From Henriciella sp. (lineage in GTDB: Bacteria > Pseudomonadota > Alphaproteobacteria > Caulobacterales > Hyphomonadaceae), in contig DUBH01000083.1 in the NCBI GenBank assembly GCA_012960415.1, positions 17,395 to 75,505 on the forward strand: 58,111 bases of DNA. The letters are read 5' to 3'. Both the position numbers and the translations under genes were made by a program. Each line of letters begins with the position of its first letter. The stretch's first letter is position 1. Of this stretch, positions 16,078-25,511 are shown piece by piece. Under the pieces are notes generated by a model. The model was given only the letters and a program-made list of their open reading frames with translations, was not told where the DNA came from and made no database searches.

Positions 16078-17451
16078 ATGACCACCCCAACTTCGCGCCC
16101 AGAGCCCAAGCGTCTTTTCATCAAGACGTATGGCTGCCAGATGAATGTTTATGACAGCGAGCGCATGCGCGATGTGCTGCGCCCGCTCGGCTATCAGCCT
16201 GTCGACGGTCCGGAGACCGCTGATCTCGTTGTGCTGAACACCTGCCATATCCGTGAGAAGGCGACCGAGAAGGTCTATTCTGAGCTTGGCCAGATCAAGA
16301 AGATGAAAGAGGCCTCCGGCGGCAAGATGACCATCGCCGTGGCAGGTTGCGTCGCGCAGGCCGAAGGCGCCGAGATCGTGCGCCGCCAGCCGGCTGTAGA
16401 CCTCGTGCTTGGCCCGCAGGCCTATCACAAGCTGCCGGAGATGGTCGCCCGCGCCAGCCGCGCGGCAGGTGACCGGCTTGAAACTGAATTTGAGACACTT
16501 GAGAAGTTCGACGCGCTTCCAAAGCAGCGCGAGGCGGACGGGCCTGCCGCCTTCCTGTCGGTTCAGGAAGGTTGTGATAAGTTCTGCACCTTCTGCGTCG
16601 TGCCTTACACGCGCGGCGCAGAGCTTTCACGGCCCGTGGATGACATTGTCATAGAAGCGCGCAGCCTTGCCGCGCAGGGCGTGCGTGACATTTCGCTGCT
16701 CGGCCAGAATGTGAATGCTTGGCATGGCGCAGCGCCAAAGCTGGAAGGCGGCGGCGAATGGGGCCTTGGCCAGCTTGCGCGCCACCTTTCCAGGATCGGC
16801 GGTATCGACCGTATCCGCTATACGACCAGCCATCCGCGCGACATGGATGACGACCTGATCGCCGCGCATGGCGAAGTGCCAGAGCTGATGCCTTTCCTGC
16901 ACCTGCCAGTGCAGTCTGGCTCTGACCGCATTCTGAAGGCAATGAACCGCGGCCACACGGCCGAGCACTATCTCGACATCATGCGCCGGATGCGCGATGC
17001 GCGCCCTGACATGGCGCTGGCGTCTGATTTCATCGTCGGCTTCCCCGGTGAGTCCGATCAGGACTTTGAGGACACGATGAACCTCGTCCGCGAAGTTGGC
17101 TATGCCATTGCCTACTCGTTCAAATATTCGCCGCGCCCGGGCACACCGGCGGCTGACATGTTCGGTCATGTGCCCGAAGAGGTGAAGGACGAGCGCCTGC
17201 AGCGGCTGCAAGCCCTTCTGAAGCAGCAACAGACAGAGTTTAACGCCTCCAAGGTTGGCGAAACACTGCCTGTGCTCGTGACCGGCAAGGGCAAGATGCC
17301 AGGTCAGGCGCATGGCCGCTCACCCTGGATGCAGGCAGTTCACTTCGATGCGCCTGAAAGCCTTGTAGGACAGATTGTGGACGTGAAGATTGTCGGCTCG
17401 ACGATGAGCTCCCTCACCGGCGAATACGCCCATGCGGTGGAGGCCGCCTGA
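16078..17451 (+). CDS. miaB: tRNA-2-methylthio-N6-dimethylallyladenosine synthase MiaB
   Basis: 457-residue radical-SAM methylthiotransferase. Domains in order: UPF0004 with cluster cysteines in TYGCQMN (about 18-24), NTCHIREKA and AGCVAQAEG; radical SAM domain with CDKFCTFC (about 166-173); TRAM domain at the C-terminus ([15 protein letters not shown]). It adds the methylthio group to i6A37 of tRNAs using two 4Fe-4S clusters. The stop is followed after one base by the TTG start of phoH, indicating an operon miaB-phoH-ybeY-corC-lnt. Confidence 0.95.
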   Translation: MTTPTSRPEPKRLFIKTYGCQMNVYDSERMRDVLRPLGYQPVDGPETADLVVLNTCHIREKATEKVYSELGQIKKMKEASGGKMTIAVAGCVAQAEGAEIVRRQPAVDLVLGPQAYHKLPEMVARASRAAGDRLETEFETLEKFDALPKQREADGPAAFLSVQEGCDKFCTFCVVPYTRGAELSRPVDDIVIEARSLAAQGVRDISLLGQNVNAWHGAAPKLEGGGEWGLGQLARHLSRIGGIDRIRYTTSHPRDMDDDLIAAHGEVPELMPFLHLPVQSGSDRILKAMNRGHTAEHYLDIMRRMRDARPDMALASDFIVGFPGESDQDFEDTMNLVREVGYAIAYSFKYSPRPGTPAADMFGHVPEEVKDERLQRLQALLKQQQTEFNASKVGETLPVLVTGKGKMPGQAHGRSPWMQAVHFDAPESLVGQIVDVKIVGSTMSSLTGEYAHAVEAA

Positions 17452-17452
17452 A

Positions 17453-18436
17453 TTGAAAGGCACCGTCACCCGCCTCTACACCCCGGACAATCCAGCGCTT
17501 CTTCCTGCGATCTGCGGGCCGCAGCATCGCAATCTGATGAAACTGGAAATGGCCCTTATCGATGGCAAGCTGAAAGCTGACAGCCAGGGCGGCAGCATCC
17601 GGCTGACCGGCACGCAGGCCGCAGTCGCCGACGGCGAAGCGGCACTGGCCGCGTTCGAGCGCATGCTGAAGAGCGACCCGGCCGCTGGCGAGGATGCTTT
17701 TGAAGGCGCCATCGATCAGGCCCGCGCACCGGCTGAGAGCTATGGCTCGCTGACCGGGCTTCGCGTGCCTGTCATGCCGCAGACCCGCACGCAGGCGCAG
17801 TATATCGACTACCTCACCCGCGAGGGCCGCGATCTCGTCTTTGGTGTTGGACCGGCTGGTACAGGCAAAACCTATCTCGCGGTCGCCGCAGGCGCTGCAG
17901 AGCTTCGCAAGAAGACCAAGGAACGCCTGATCATTACCCGACCTGCCGTTGAGGCCGGCGAGAATCTCGGCTTCCTGCCGGGCGATCTTGAAGAGAAGGT
18001 GGAGCCCTATCTCCGCCCGATCTGGGATGCGCTGAACGAGGTACTTGGCGCCGATCATGTCGAGCGCATGCGTGAGAAGAAAATCATCGAGGTCGCCCCG
18101 CTCGCCTTCATGCGGGGGCGCACGCTCAAGAACGCCTTTGTCATCATGGATGAGGCGCAGAACGCCACGATCGGTCAAACCAAGATGGTCCTGACGCGTC
18201 TTGGCCGCGACTCCCGCATGGTCGTCACGGGCGATCCGGGACAAGTGGACCTGCCTCCGAAAACACCATCGGGCCTCGCCCATGCGCTTCGCATTCTCGA
18301 AGGCGTCGAAGGCACAGGCATTGTTCATTTCACGGCTTCTGATGTGCGCCGCCATGCGCTCGTCTCACGCATCATCCGCGCCTATGACAAGGATGCCGGA
18401 ACCAGCGACGACAAGACGCCGAGGGCCGGATTGTGA
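17453..18436 (+). CDS. PhoH family ATPase (PhoH-like/YbeZ)
   Basis: 327 residues if started at TTG 17453, which has GGAGG nine bases upstream (17439-17443). An ATG at 17432 inside miaB is an alternative giving 334. The PhoH ATPase core shows Walker [11 protein letters not shown] (about 130-140) and Walker [10 protein letters not shown] (about 226-234), with [10 protein letters not shown] following. YbeZ/PhoH-type proteins are thought to work with YbeY in ribosome or RNA metabolism; ybeY is the next gene and overlaps by four bases. Confidence 0.9.
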   Translation: MKGTVTRLYTPDNPALLPAICGPQHRNLMKLEMALIDGKLKADSQGGSIRLTGTQAAVADGEAALAAFERMLKSDPAAGEDAFEGAIDQARAPAESYGSLTGLRVPVMPQTRTQAQYIDYLTREGRDLVFGVGPAGTGKTYLAVAAGAAELRKKTKERLIITRPAVEAGENLGFLPGDLEEKVEPYLRPIWDALNEVLGADHVERMREKKIIEVAPLAFMRGRTLKNAFVIMDEAQNATIGQTKMVLTRLGRDSRMVVTGDPGQVDLPPKTPSGLAHALRILEGVEGTGIVHFTASDVRRHALVSRIIRAYDKDAGTSDDKTPRAGL

Positions 18437-18891
18437 GCATCGTGCTGGACCTGCGCATAGAGGACGCAGGCTGGACTAGTGAAATGGAAGACCCCGAAAC
18501 GGTCTGTCAGCGCGCGCTGGATGCCGTCTTTGCCCTTACTGCCATTGAAGGGGAAGTCGCGCTTCTTCTGACCAATGACGATGAGATGCACACGCTGAAT
18601 CGGGACTGGCGCGGCAAGGACAAACCGACCGATGTGCTGTCATTTCCGGCTGACGAAATGGACGCGCCCTTTCTTGGCGACATTGCCGTCGGGCTTGGTG
18701 TCTCGCGTGGCGATGCAGCCACACGCGCCATCAAACTGACCGATCATCTGAGCCACCTGGTCATTCACGGCTATCTTCACCTGCTTGGCTATGATCATAT
18801 GACGGAGGAAGAGGCCTACGAGATGGAGGCGCTCGAGATCAAGGCCCTGGCTGGTCTTGGAATTGGCGACCCCTATGGCAGGGACCTCTGA
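18433..18891 (+). CDS. ybeY: endoribonuclease/rRNA maturation factor YbeY
   Basis: 152-residue metalloprotein with the UPF0054 zinc motif [15 protein letters not shown] (about 111-125; three His ligands) and the preceding TDVLSFP. It is needed for 16S rRNA 3'-end maturation and 70S quality control. It starts at GTG 18433, overlapping the phoH-like stop by 4 bp. Neighbours phoH upstream and corC/lnt downstream are the canonical order. Confidence 0.95.
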   Translation: MSIVLDLRIEDAGWTSEMEDPETVCQRALDAVFALTAIEGEVALLLTNDDEMHTLNRDWRGKDKPTDVLSFPADEMDAPFLGDIAVGLGVSRGDAATRAIKLTDHLSHLVIHGYLHLLGYDHMTEEEAYEMEALEIKALAGLGIGDPYGRDL

Positions 18892-18902
18892 GCTGGAACG
18901 AG

Positions 18903-19748
18903 ATGACTGACATAACTGACCGAGAGAGACGGCGCCGCCCGCGCCTATTCAGATTTAGCAGGCGGCGCGAAAACGAAGAGCAGCAAGCCGAAGCTGTAAC
19001 GGTGCAAAACGCACAGCATACGCCTGCCCAGCTTCGACTGCGCCTTGCAGAGTTCGAGGAGGGCCGTGTCGCTGATGTGATGGTGCCACGCGCGGAGATT
19101 GTCGGCGTCGAACTTTCAACTGACCTGCCAGCGCTGATCCAGCTCTACGCCGAAGAATCCCATTCACGCCTGCCCGTCTATCGCGAGACGCTGGATGATC
19201 CGATCGGCCTCGTCCACATCAAGGACGTGGTGGGAGAGATTGCGCGCGGCGGCGAAGGCATGGACCGCCCGCTGGAACGCCTGCGCCGTGATATTCTCTA
19301 TGTCCCGCCTTCGATGAAGCTCGCGGACCTGCTCGTGAAGATGCAGAGCAGCCGCATCCATATGGCGCTCGTCGTCGATGAGTATGGCGGCACGGATGGC
19401 CTTGTCTCGCTTGAGGATCTCATGGAAGAGATCGTGGGCAACATCGAAGACGAGCATGATGAAGAGCCAGCCATGGTGGTGCGCCGCGGCCGCCACGCAT
19501 GGGAAGTCGATGCCCGTATGGAAATCTCGGACTTCCTCGAAAAGACCGGGATGAATCTCGACCTCGGAGATCAGGACGTCGAGGTCGACACGCTCGGCGG
19601 CGTTGCTTTCGCGCTTGCAGGTAAAGTCCCGCTGCGCGGCGAGGTTCTGCGCCATCCTGTTGGTGCAGACATAGAAATTCTCGATGGCGACGCCCGGCGG
19701 ATCGAACGTCTCGTCATTCGCCGCGTCGCAGCAGAGGCCGGAGCTTGA
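18903..19748 (+). CDS. CorC/HlyC family CBS-domain protein
   Basis: 281 residues: a charged N-terminus, tandem CBS domains (about 55-185, VADVMVPRAEIVGVE, SHSRLPVYRE, HMALVVDEYGGTDGLVSLEDLMEEIVG) and a CorC_HlyC FAD-binding-like C-terminal domain (EVDTLGGVAFALAGKVP). No DUF21 transmembrane part is present, so it is the soluble CorC type. Function in the cell is debated, with ion homeostasis in transport of Mg/Co or a link to lipoprotein maturation through lnt. Its stop overlaps the lnt start codon. Confidence 0.9.
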   Translation: MTDITDRERRRRPRLFRFSRRRENEEQQAEAVTVQNAQHTPAQLRLRLAEFEEGRVADVMVPRAEIVGVELSTDLPALIQLYAEESHSRLPVYRETLDDPIGLVHIKDVVGEIARGGEGMDRPLERLRRDILYVPPSMKLADLLVKMQSSRIHMALVVDEYGGTDGLVSLEDLMEEIVGNIEDEHDEEPAMVVRRGRHAWEVDARMEISDFLEKTGMNLDLGDQDVEVDTLGGVAFALAGKVPLRGEVLRHPVGADIEILDGDARRIERLVIRRVAAEAGA

Positions 19749-21385
19749 GCGCTCGCGAGCAGAGCTACGGGCTGACGGCCTTTGCCCCCCTGCATCAGGG
19801 TGTATCCGGCATTTCAGGCCTACTCGCCTTCCTCGTCTGCATTCTTCTCGGCGCCGTCGCCGCGCTTGGCTTTGCGCCTTTCCATATCGCCATTGCGCTC
19901 ATTGTCTGCGTGACACTGCTCATCTGGATGATGGACGGCGCGCGCAAGAAGGCGAAATGGGGCCGCGCCCTTTTCATGCGCGGCTGGGCCTTCGGCTATG
20001 GCTTCTTCCTGGTCAGCATGTACTGGACTGTCTCGCCATTCCTGGTCGACCCAGCCCAGCACGCCGCCTATATCTGGATGCCTCTCGTGCTGCTGCCGGG
20101 CGGCATGGCCCTGATCTGGGGAGCCGCTTTCTGTCTGGCTGGCGCCTTCTGGTCTGCCTCGCCCTCGCGGATTTTCATCTTCACCGTCTTTATGGGACTG
20201 GCGGAGCTGGTGCGCGGCTATCTGTTTGGCGGTTTTCCATGGAACATCTTCGGCACGACGTGGACGCCGGGCAGCTCACTTTCGCAAGCGGCATCACTGG
20301 GCGGGGTTTACTGGCTGACTTTGCTGACGCTGTTTGTGAGCGCCGCCCCGGCTGCTCTTGTCGATACACGCGAAGTCCGCGGCCTGTTCGAACGCGCCCT
20401 GCCAATTACGGCCGCCGTCATTCTTGCGAGTGTCGGCTGGGCCTGGGGTGCACAGCGCCTGGCAGAGCCATCCCAGATGACAGAGCAGCACGTCGTCCTG
20501 ATGGACCCGGGCGTACCGCAAGCAGCCAAGTATAATGGCGCTTCGGACCGCCTGTTTCGCCGCTATCTCAACTTCCTTCAGGAGGTTGAGAGCGCCGATG
20601 ATGACATCGTTATCTGGCCTGAAGGCGCCCTACCCTTTTACCTGCTGACCAACACCTATGCGATCGACACGATTTCGACCTATCTCGGCAATCGCACGCT
20701 GGTCGTCGGCTCAACGCGCCGTAGTCTCGATGATGAGGAGACGGTGTTCTTCAACAGCCTTGCGGTGCTTGCTGCAGAAAATGGGCAGTCAGAGCTGATC
20801 GGGCTTTATGACAAGCACCGTCTGGTGCCATTCGGCGAACTGGCAGCGACCGACATCATCCCTTTTGGCGACATGATGGCCGGGTTCCTGCCCGGCGCCA
20901 TGCAGGAACTCGCGTCAGCGGGTTTTACGCCCGGTGCAGAGCCGACAGTGGTCTTCCCACGCGACGTACCGCCCTTCGTTGCGCTGATCTGCTATGAGGC
21001 GCTCTTTCCCGAGATTACCCGGACTGCCAAGCCGCAGCGCGAGGCGGCCGAGTGGATCGTGACCATTTCCAATGATGCCTGGTTCGGCCGCGGTCTTGGC
21101 CCGGCCCAGCACTATGCCCAGAACCGCTATCGCTCCATTGAGAGCGGTCTGCCCATGGCCCGTGTCGCAAGCCGCGGGGCGACAGCCGTCATCGACGGGT
21201 TCGGACGCGAGACCGCGCGCGGTCAGCGGAGGCCCGGCGACCCCGATGGATGGGTCTCCTCAGTTGTGCGCGCGCCCCTGCCGGAGCCGCTGGCGACGAC
21301 ACCCTATCAACGCTTCGGGGCTGCGCTCTTCTGGCTTACACTGGCCGGCTGCACGGTTCTGGCCTTCTTCACCTGGCGGCGTTAG
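19745..21385 (+). CDS. lnt: apolipoprotein N-acyltransferase
   Basis: 546-residue inner-membrane enzyme that adds the third acyl chain to lipoproteins. The N-terminal half has about six membrane segments. The C-terminal nitrilase-like domain shows the Glu-Lys-Cys triad in context: WPEGALPFY, DKHRLVPFGE and ICYEALFPE. A final helix closes the protein. Translation probably begins at TTG 19745, overlapping the corC stop (TTGA). Several lipoprotein signals in this window would be its substrates. Confidence 0.95.
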   Translation: MSAREQSYGLTAFAPLHQGVSGISGLLAFLVCILLGAVAALGFAPFHIAIALIVCVTLLIWMMDGARKKAKWGRALFMRGWAFGYGFFLVSMYWTVSPFLVDPAQHAAYIWMPLVLLPGGMALIWGAAFCLAGAFWSASPSRIFIFTVFMGLAELVRGYLFGGFPWNIFGTTWTPGSSLSQAASLGGVYWLTLLTLFVSAAPAALVDTREVRGLFERALPITAAVILASVGWAWGAQRLAEPSQMTEQHVVLMDPGVPQAAKYNGASDRLFRRYLNFLQEVESADDDIVIWPEGALPFYLLTNTYAIDTISTYLGNRTLVVGSTRRSLDDEETVFFNSLAVLAAENGQSELIGLYDKHRLVPFGELAATDIIPFGDMMAGFLPGAMQELASAGFTPGAEPTVVFPRDVPPFVALICYEALFPEITRTAKPQREAAEWIVTISNDAWFGRGLGPAQHYAQNRYRSIESGLPMARVASRGATAVIDGFGRETARGQRRPGDPDGWVSSVVRAPLPEPLATTPYQRFGAALFWLTLAGCTVLAFFTWRR

Positions 21386-21434
21386 AAGCCAGCAAAAGCT
21401 GTTAGCAAAGCCGCCCCCCCGTAAAAGCGACACC

Positions 21435-21848
21435 ATGCCCGAGAGTAAATTACCCAACAAGATCGACGAACTCGTGGGCCAGCGCATTCGCTGGCGCCGC
21501 AAGGAACTCAAATGGACGCAGGAACAGCTGAGCGAGCGTCTCAGCCTGACCTTCCAGCAGGTCCAGAAGTACGAAAAGGGCGTGAACCGCATCTCTGCAG
21601 GCCGTCTTTATGAGCTCGCCGGGGTGCTCGACGTGCCTATCGAGTATTTCTTCGAAGGGGCCGATGAATATCTGTCTCTCCCTGAGCAGTTTCAGGAAGA
21701 CTCCGCCCAAGCAGCGCCATTGCCGCAGTTCGATCATCAAGCGATGGATCTGGTTTCTCACTTTCAGAGAATTCAGAATGAAGAATTGCGCAAGTCCCTC
21801 TTGGCGACCGTAAAGGCAGCTGCCGCTGTCGATGACGAGAATTCGTAA
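21435..21848 (+). CDS. XRE/Cro-C1 family transcriptional regulator, PraR-like
   Basis: 137 residues with an N-terminal helix-turn-helix (about 15-70: RIRWRRKELKWTQEQLSERL, FQQVQKYEKGVNRISAGRLYELAGVLDVPIEYFFEG) and a C-terminal dimerisation-like helix (HFQRIQNEELRKSLLATVKA). Start is set at ATG 21435; the frame is open upstream within lnt, but those codons are not conserved. This type of small regulator directly upstream of metK is common in alphaproteobacteria (PhrR/PraR group in rhizobia). Its targets here are unknown. Confidence 0.85.
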   Translation: MPESKLPNKIDELVGQRIRWRRKELKWTQEQLSERLSLTFQQVQKYEKGVNRISAGRLYELAGVLDVPIEYFFEGADEYLSLPEQFQEDSAQAAPLPQFDHQAMDLVSHFQRIQNEELRKSLLATVKAAAAVDDENS

Positions 21849-21852
21849 AAAG

Positions 21853-21890
21853 CCTAGCGTCGCCAAGGCGAACCCTATAACAGGGCTAAG
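21853..21890 (+). promoter_or_regulatory. possible structured leader of metK
   Basis: The 70-bp gap before metK holds three nested complementarities: CCTAGC (21853-21858) with GCTAAG (21885-21890, one mismatch), CGCCAAGGCG (21861-21870) and CCCT-ATAAC-AGGG (21873-21885). It does not match SAM-II or SAM/SAH riboswitch sequences as I remember them. metK leaders are riboswitch-controlled in some alphaproteobacteria, so it is recorded as a candidate only. Confidence 0.2.
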
Positions 21891-21918
21891 TCGACCAATC
21901 TAAAGCCGGAATAGAATT

Positions 21919-23115
21919 TTGACCGATCCAGTATTTCTTTTTACCAGCGAGAGCGTCTCTGAGGGACACCCGGACAAGGTTTGTGACCGGGTTTCTGATG
22001 AGGTCGTTGATCTCTATTTCCGCGAAGCGATCAAGGCGGGCTACGACACGTCGCGTGTACGTGTCGCCTGTGAGACGGCGGCAACCACGAACCAGATCGC
22101 GCTGCTCGGCGAGATGCGCGGGCCAGACACGATCACACCCGACATGATCGAAGATGTCGTTCGCGCCGCCGTGAAGGATATCGGCTATGAGCAGGACGGC
22201 TTCCACTGGAAGAATCTGAAGCTCAACAACTGGCTGCACGGCCAGTCCGAAGACATTGCCGCGGGCGTCGATGAAGGCACCGGCACCTACACCGAAGAAG
22301 GTGCGGGCGACCAGGGCATCATGTTCGGCTATGCGAGCGACGAGACCGATGAGCTTATGCCAGCGCCGATCTCCTACTCGCACCGTATCCTGAAACGGAT
22401 GGCAGAACTTCGCCATTCCGGCGAGCGCCCGGAATTCGAGCCTGACGCCAAAAGCCAGGTCACCATGCTTTATAGCAATGGCAAGCCTATCGGTGTCGAT
22501 GCAGTCGTCGTCTCGACCCAGCATCAGGATGGCCTTTCCGCCGCCGATGTGCGCGAGCTCGTCCGTCCGGTCGTCAAGGAGATCCTGCCAGACGGCTGGT
22601 TCCCGGACGAGGACAAGTTCTATGTGAACCCGACCGGCAAGTTCGTCATCGGCGGCCCGGACGGCGACGCGGGCCTTACCGGCCGCAAGATCATTGTCGA
22701 TACTTATGGTGGCTCGGCCCCGCATGGTGGCGGCGCATTCTCTGGTAAAGACCCGACGAAAGTCGACCGCTCGGCGGCGTATGCCGCACGCTATCTCGCC
22801 AAGAACGTCGTCGCGGCCGGGCTCGCCCAGCGGTGCACACTGCAGCTTTCCTATGCAATCGGCGTGGCGCGCCCGCTCTCCATCAACGTTAATCTTCACG
22901 ACACGGCGAACACGGACGAGCGCAAGCTCGAGAAGCGCCTGATGGAAGTGATGGACCTGTCTCCACGCGGCATCCGCACGGCGCTTGGCCTCAACAAGCC
23001 GATCTTTGCGCGCACGGCTGCCTATGGACACTTTGGCCGCAAGCCGGATGCCGATGGTGGCTTCTCATGGGAAAAGACCGATCTGGTCGACCAGCTGAAA
23101 GATCTGGTGGGCTAG
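21919..23115 (+). CDS. metK: S-adenosylmethionine synthetase
   Basis: 398 residues. MetK makes SAM from methionine and ATP; it forms homotetramers with Mg and K ions. Signature regions: [20 protein letters not shown] (about 7-26), [12 protein letters not shown] (about 130-141) and [19 protein letters not shown] (about 272-290). The apparent start is TTG 21919, with only a weak Shine-Dalgarno (CCGGAA), so initiation may be inefficient or regulated. SAM supplies MiaB, TrmO and TrmB in this window. It ends with a 4-bp convergent overlap with the next gene. Confidence 0.95.
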   Translation: MTDPVFLFTSESVSEGHPDKVCDRVSDEVVDLYFREAIKAGYDTSRVRVACETAATTNQIALLGEMRGPDTITPDMIEDVVRAAVKDIGYEQDGFHWKNLKLNNWLHGQSEDIAAGVDEGTGTYTEEGAGDQGIMFGYASDETDELMPAPISYSHRILKRMAELRHSGERPEFEPDAKSQVTMLYSNGKPIGVDAVVVSTQHQDGLSAADVRELVRPVVKEILPDGWFPDEDKFYVNPTGKFVIGGPDGDAGLTGRKIIVDTYGGSAPHGGGAFSGKDPTKVDRSAAYAARYLAKNVVAAGLAQRCTLQLSYAIGVARPLSINVNLHDTANTDERKLEKRLMEVMDLSPRGIRTALGLNKPIFARTAAYGHFGRKPDADGGFSWEKTDLVDQLKDLVG

Positions 23116-24773
23116 GTCCTGCCCTGCCAGACGGCTGGACAGATTTCCCAGTAGACGCCCGGCGTATCGAATGAAGAGCTGATGCGCTCACACTGTCGGG
23201 CCTCTACGGCCATATTCTCAATCTGCTCAAGACGGCGGATGGTTTCTTCAAAGGAGCCTTCTGCCGTTTGCGTTATGACCACATAGAGTTTTGCCGACGG
23301 ATCACGGATGAGATCACGTATCTGTCGTCGATAGCCTTTGAGGGCCGGCGCGCTCCAGTCTTGCGGCACGAGATGGGTGAGCCGCGCAGTTTCCGGAAAA
23401 AACGGTGATAGGAACGCCCCCGGATAACCTCCCGCAAATGCTATGACTGCATCATCATAGGCGTCCTCCTCCGGCAAATCAGCGGTGACATAAGGCGCGC
23501 TCCAGTCAGCAGGCCACGGGGCGCGGCGCAAGAGAGAAGGCTGAGTTATCACGGAGAGGCCAACGGCTGCTGCCAGCCCGACAAATGACGCCCTGCTTCC
23601 CGACAGCAAGGCTGGCCGCCAGAGCGCGATGAGTAGCACGGCCATAAGTGGGCCAATCATCCAGGCCGCGATGATGTAGCGGGCAATCGAGAAGACCGCA
23701 GTCCAGCCCACCAGCATGACGACAAAGCCTGCGGCGAGCGCGCAGGCTTCGCGCACACCTTTCTTCTGCCGGAACTGCCGCGATGCGAGCGCGGCGATCA
23801 GAATAGCAAGGCTGGCGAGATAGCCGATCTGCAGGCGCGGATCGAAGAAGTCGTGCTCATTGATGAGCTCGCCGTCGAAGAGGAAGGCGAACGGCCGGAT
23901 TAGAGCATCACCAAATCCATGCGGCAGATAACGCTCATCCCGGAAAGCCTCCTCCGGTCCGAGTGGCGCGTCGAATACCCCGTTCAGTAGAGGGAAGATT
24001 GGGTTGCCATAGACATTATAGAGGTAAAGCGCCCATGCTCCGCCGGTCACCACAATTCCGATGAGCGCGAACCCGGCGCAGATGAGCGCGCCCGAGATGC
24101 GCTGACGCCAGCCCTGCAAAACAATCAGAGCGCTCGTCGCAAAGAACAACGCATAGACCGCATTGGTCAGCTTGAGACCGATGCACAGGCCAAGAAGTCC
24201 GCTGGCAATGCCAAGGCTCTTCCAGCCCGGCGCCGCACCATCCCGGGGAAAGAGCAGGACGAGAGAGGCAAGCAGCGCGACCGTAAATACAGAGTCGTTG
24301 CGCACAGAGCCGAACAGGCCGAACTGCGCCTCGGCAAGAAAACCCGCCGACGTAATCGACAACACGACAAGCAGGCTCGGCTCTGCGCCGGTGCGCTGGA
24401 GAACCCGCCGGGACAGGGCATAAAGCGCTGGCAGGCCGAGCCCTTGCAAAACGCCGAGCAGGAAGGCGACGGCGCGTCCGGGTAACCACTCGATCAACAG
24501 CCAGACAAAGACCTGCCAGCCCGGACTGGCGAAACTGTGCATTTCTGCCGGCGCGAGATCGTAGCCATCACGGCCATTGAGTGCTGCCCAGCCATTGTGA
24601 AGGTGATAATGGGCGACATCGAAACTTGCATCGCGCGGCACCATCATGGAGAACGCGCCGAAACAGGCCAGCCACGCCGCCCACCACAGCCACGATATCT
24701 CGTTAGCTGGAAGGTCGGTCACTGACTGGCGCCGCGCTACCGGAGCTTGTCGTGAAATCGTCTGAACACTCAC
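23112..24773 (-). CDS. polytopic membrane protein, possible GT-C-type glycosyltransferase
   Basis: Up to 553 residues with about ten or more membrane segments. The first loop holds [21 protein letters not shown] and [16 protein letters not shown], an arrangement of acidic/His residues after the first helix that recalls GT-C glycosyltransferases using polyprenyl-phosphate sugars. The soluble C-terminal 120 residues contain [32 protein letters not shown] do not recognise a named family. GTG 24773 overlaps the divergent trmB start by 22 bp; an in-frame GTG at 24722 would remove the overlap. Confidence 0.75.
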   Translation of the reverse strand: MSVQTISRQAPVARRQSVTDLPANEISWLWWAAWLACFGAFSMMVPRDASFDVAHYHLHNGWAALNGRDGYDLAPAEMHSFASPGWQVFVWLLIEWLPGRAVAFLLGVLQGLGLPALYALSRRVLQRTGAEPSLLVVLSITSAGFLAEAQFGLFGSVRNDSVFTVALLASLVLLFPRDGAAPGWKSLGIASGLLGLCIGLKLTNAVYALFFATSALIVLQGWRQRISGALICAGFALIGIVVTGGAWALYLYNVYGNPIFPLLNGVFDAPLGPEEAFRDERYLPHGFGDALIRPFAFLFDGELINEHDFFDPRLQIGYLASLAILIAALASRQFRQKKGVREACALAAGFVVMLVGWTAVFSIARYIIAAWMIGPLMAVLLIALWRPALLSGSRASFVGLAAAVGLSVITQPSLLRRAPWPADWSAPYVTADLPEEDAYDDAVIAFAGGYPGAFLSPFFPETARLTHLVPQDWSAPALKGYRRQIRDLIRDPSAKLYVVITQTAEGSFEETIRRLEQIENMAVEARQCERISSSFDTPGVYWEICPAVWQGRT

Positions 24774-25441
24774 CCATTCGCTCCTTCGGCCGAAAGGGCG
24801 GCCGCCCCTTGTCGGGCAGACAGCAGAGTTTGGTTGATAATCTCTTGCCCCGCCTGCGCCTTCCGGGTGAAGCGAGCGCCCTACAGACGCCGTTGAACCT
24901 CTTCGATGCAGAGGTCAGCCAGCTTTGGCTCGAGATTGGTTTTGGCGGCGGCGAACATGTGAGCTCACAGGCCAGGGCGAACCCGGATGCCGGCATTATG
25001 GCAAGCGAGGTCTTCATTGAGGGCATCGCAAAGTGCCTGTCCGACATTGATGAGATGGAGCTTCGCAATGTGCGCCTTTGGGATGAAGACGCGCGAGACC
25101 TGGTCGACTTGCTGCCGGATGCCTGCCTCGACCGCGTCTTCATCCTGTTTCCTGATCCATGGCCGAAGAAGCGCCACCAGAAGCGGCGCATCATCCAGCC
25201 CGATTTCCTGAAATCACTCACACGGGTAATGAAGCCGGGCGCGCGTCTCCGGTTTGCTACCGATGTGCGCTCCTATGCCGATGAGGCGCTCACGATTTTC
25301 CTTGCGGAAGATGGCTTTAGCTGGCTCGCAGAGACCGCCGATGATTGGCGCAAGCCACCAGCGGATCACTTCCGCACACGGTACGAAACCAAGAATCTGG
25401 GCGATATCGCACCGGTTTTCTATGAGTTTGAGCGTAAATAG
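24752..25441 (+). CDS. trmB: tRNA (guanine-N7-)-methyltransferase
   Basis: 229 residues, starting at GTG 24752; the family-conserved RSFGRKGGRPLSGRQQ follows after nine residues, so no later start is possible. SAM-binding motif LWLEIGFGGGEHV (about 53-65), then GIAKCLSDI and the tRNA-binding region FILFPDPWPKKRHQKRRI (about 130-147) and ATDVRSYADEAL are typical. It forms m7G46 in tRNA. Its first codons overlap the 5' end of the divergent membrane protein gene. Confidence 0.93.
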   Translation: MKSSEHSPIRSFGRKGGRPLSGRQQSLVDNLLPRLRLPGEASALQTPLNLFDAEVSQLWLEIGFGGGEHVSSQARANPDAGIMASEVFIEGIAKCLSDIDEMELRNVRLWDEDARDLVDLLPDACLDRVFILFPDPWPKKRHQKRRIIQPDFLKSLTRVMKPGARLRFATDVRSYADEALTIFLAEDGFSWLAETADDWRKPPADHFRTRYETKNLGDIAPVFYEFERK

Positions 25442-25511
25442 ACCCAGCTTCAGGTTGATCTCTTCCCGGTCCGCCGTAGGGTGATCCCCGATCAAGAGGG
25501 GAAGGGCCGGG

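Noticed and set aside
21849..21918. Known SAM riboswitch before metK
   Set aside because: The sequence does not show the conserved bases of SAM-II or SAM/SAH classes as I remember them; kept only as a weak structured-leader candidate.
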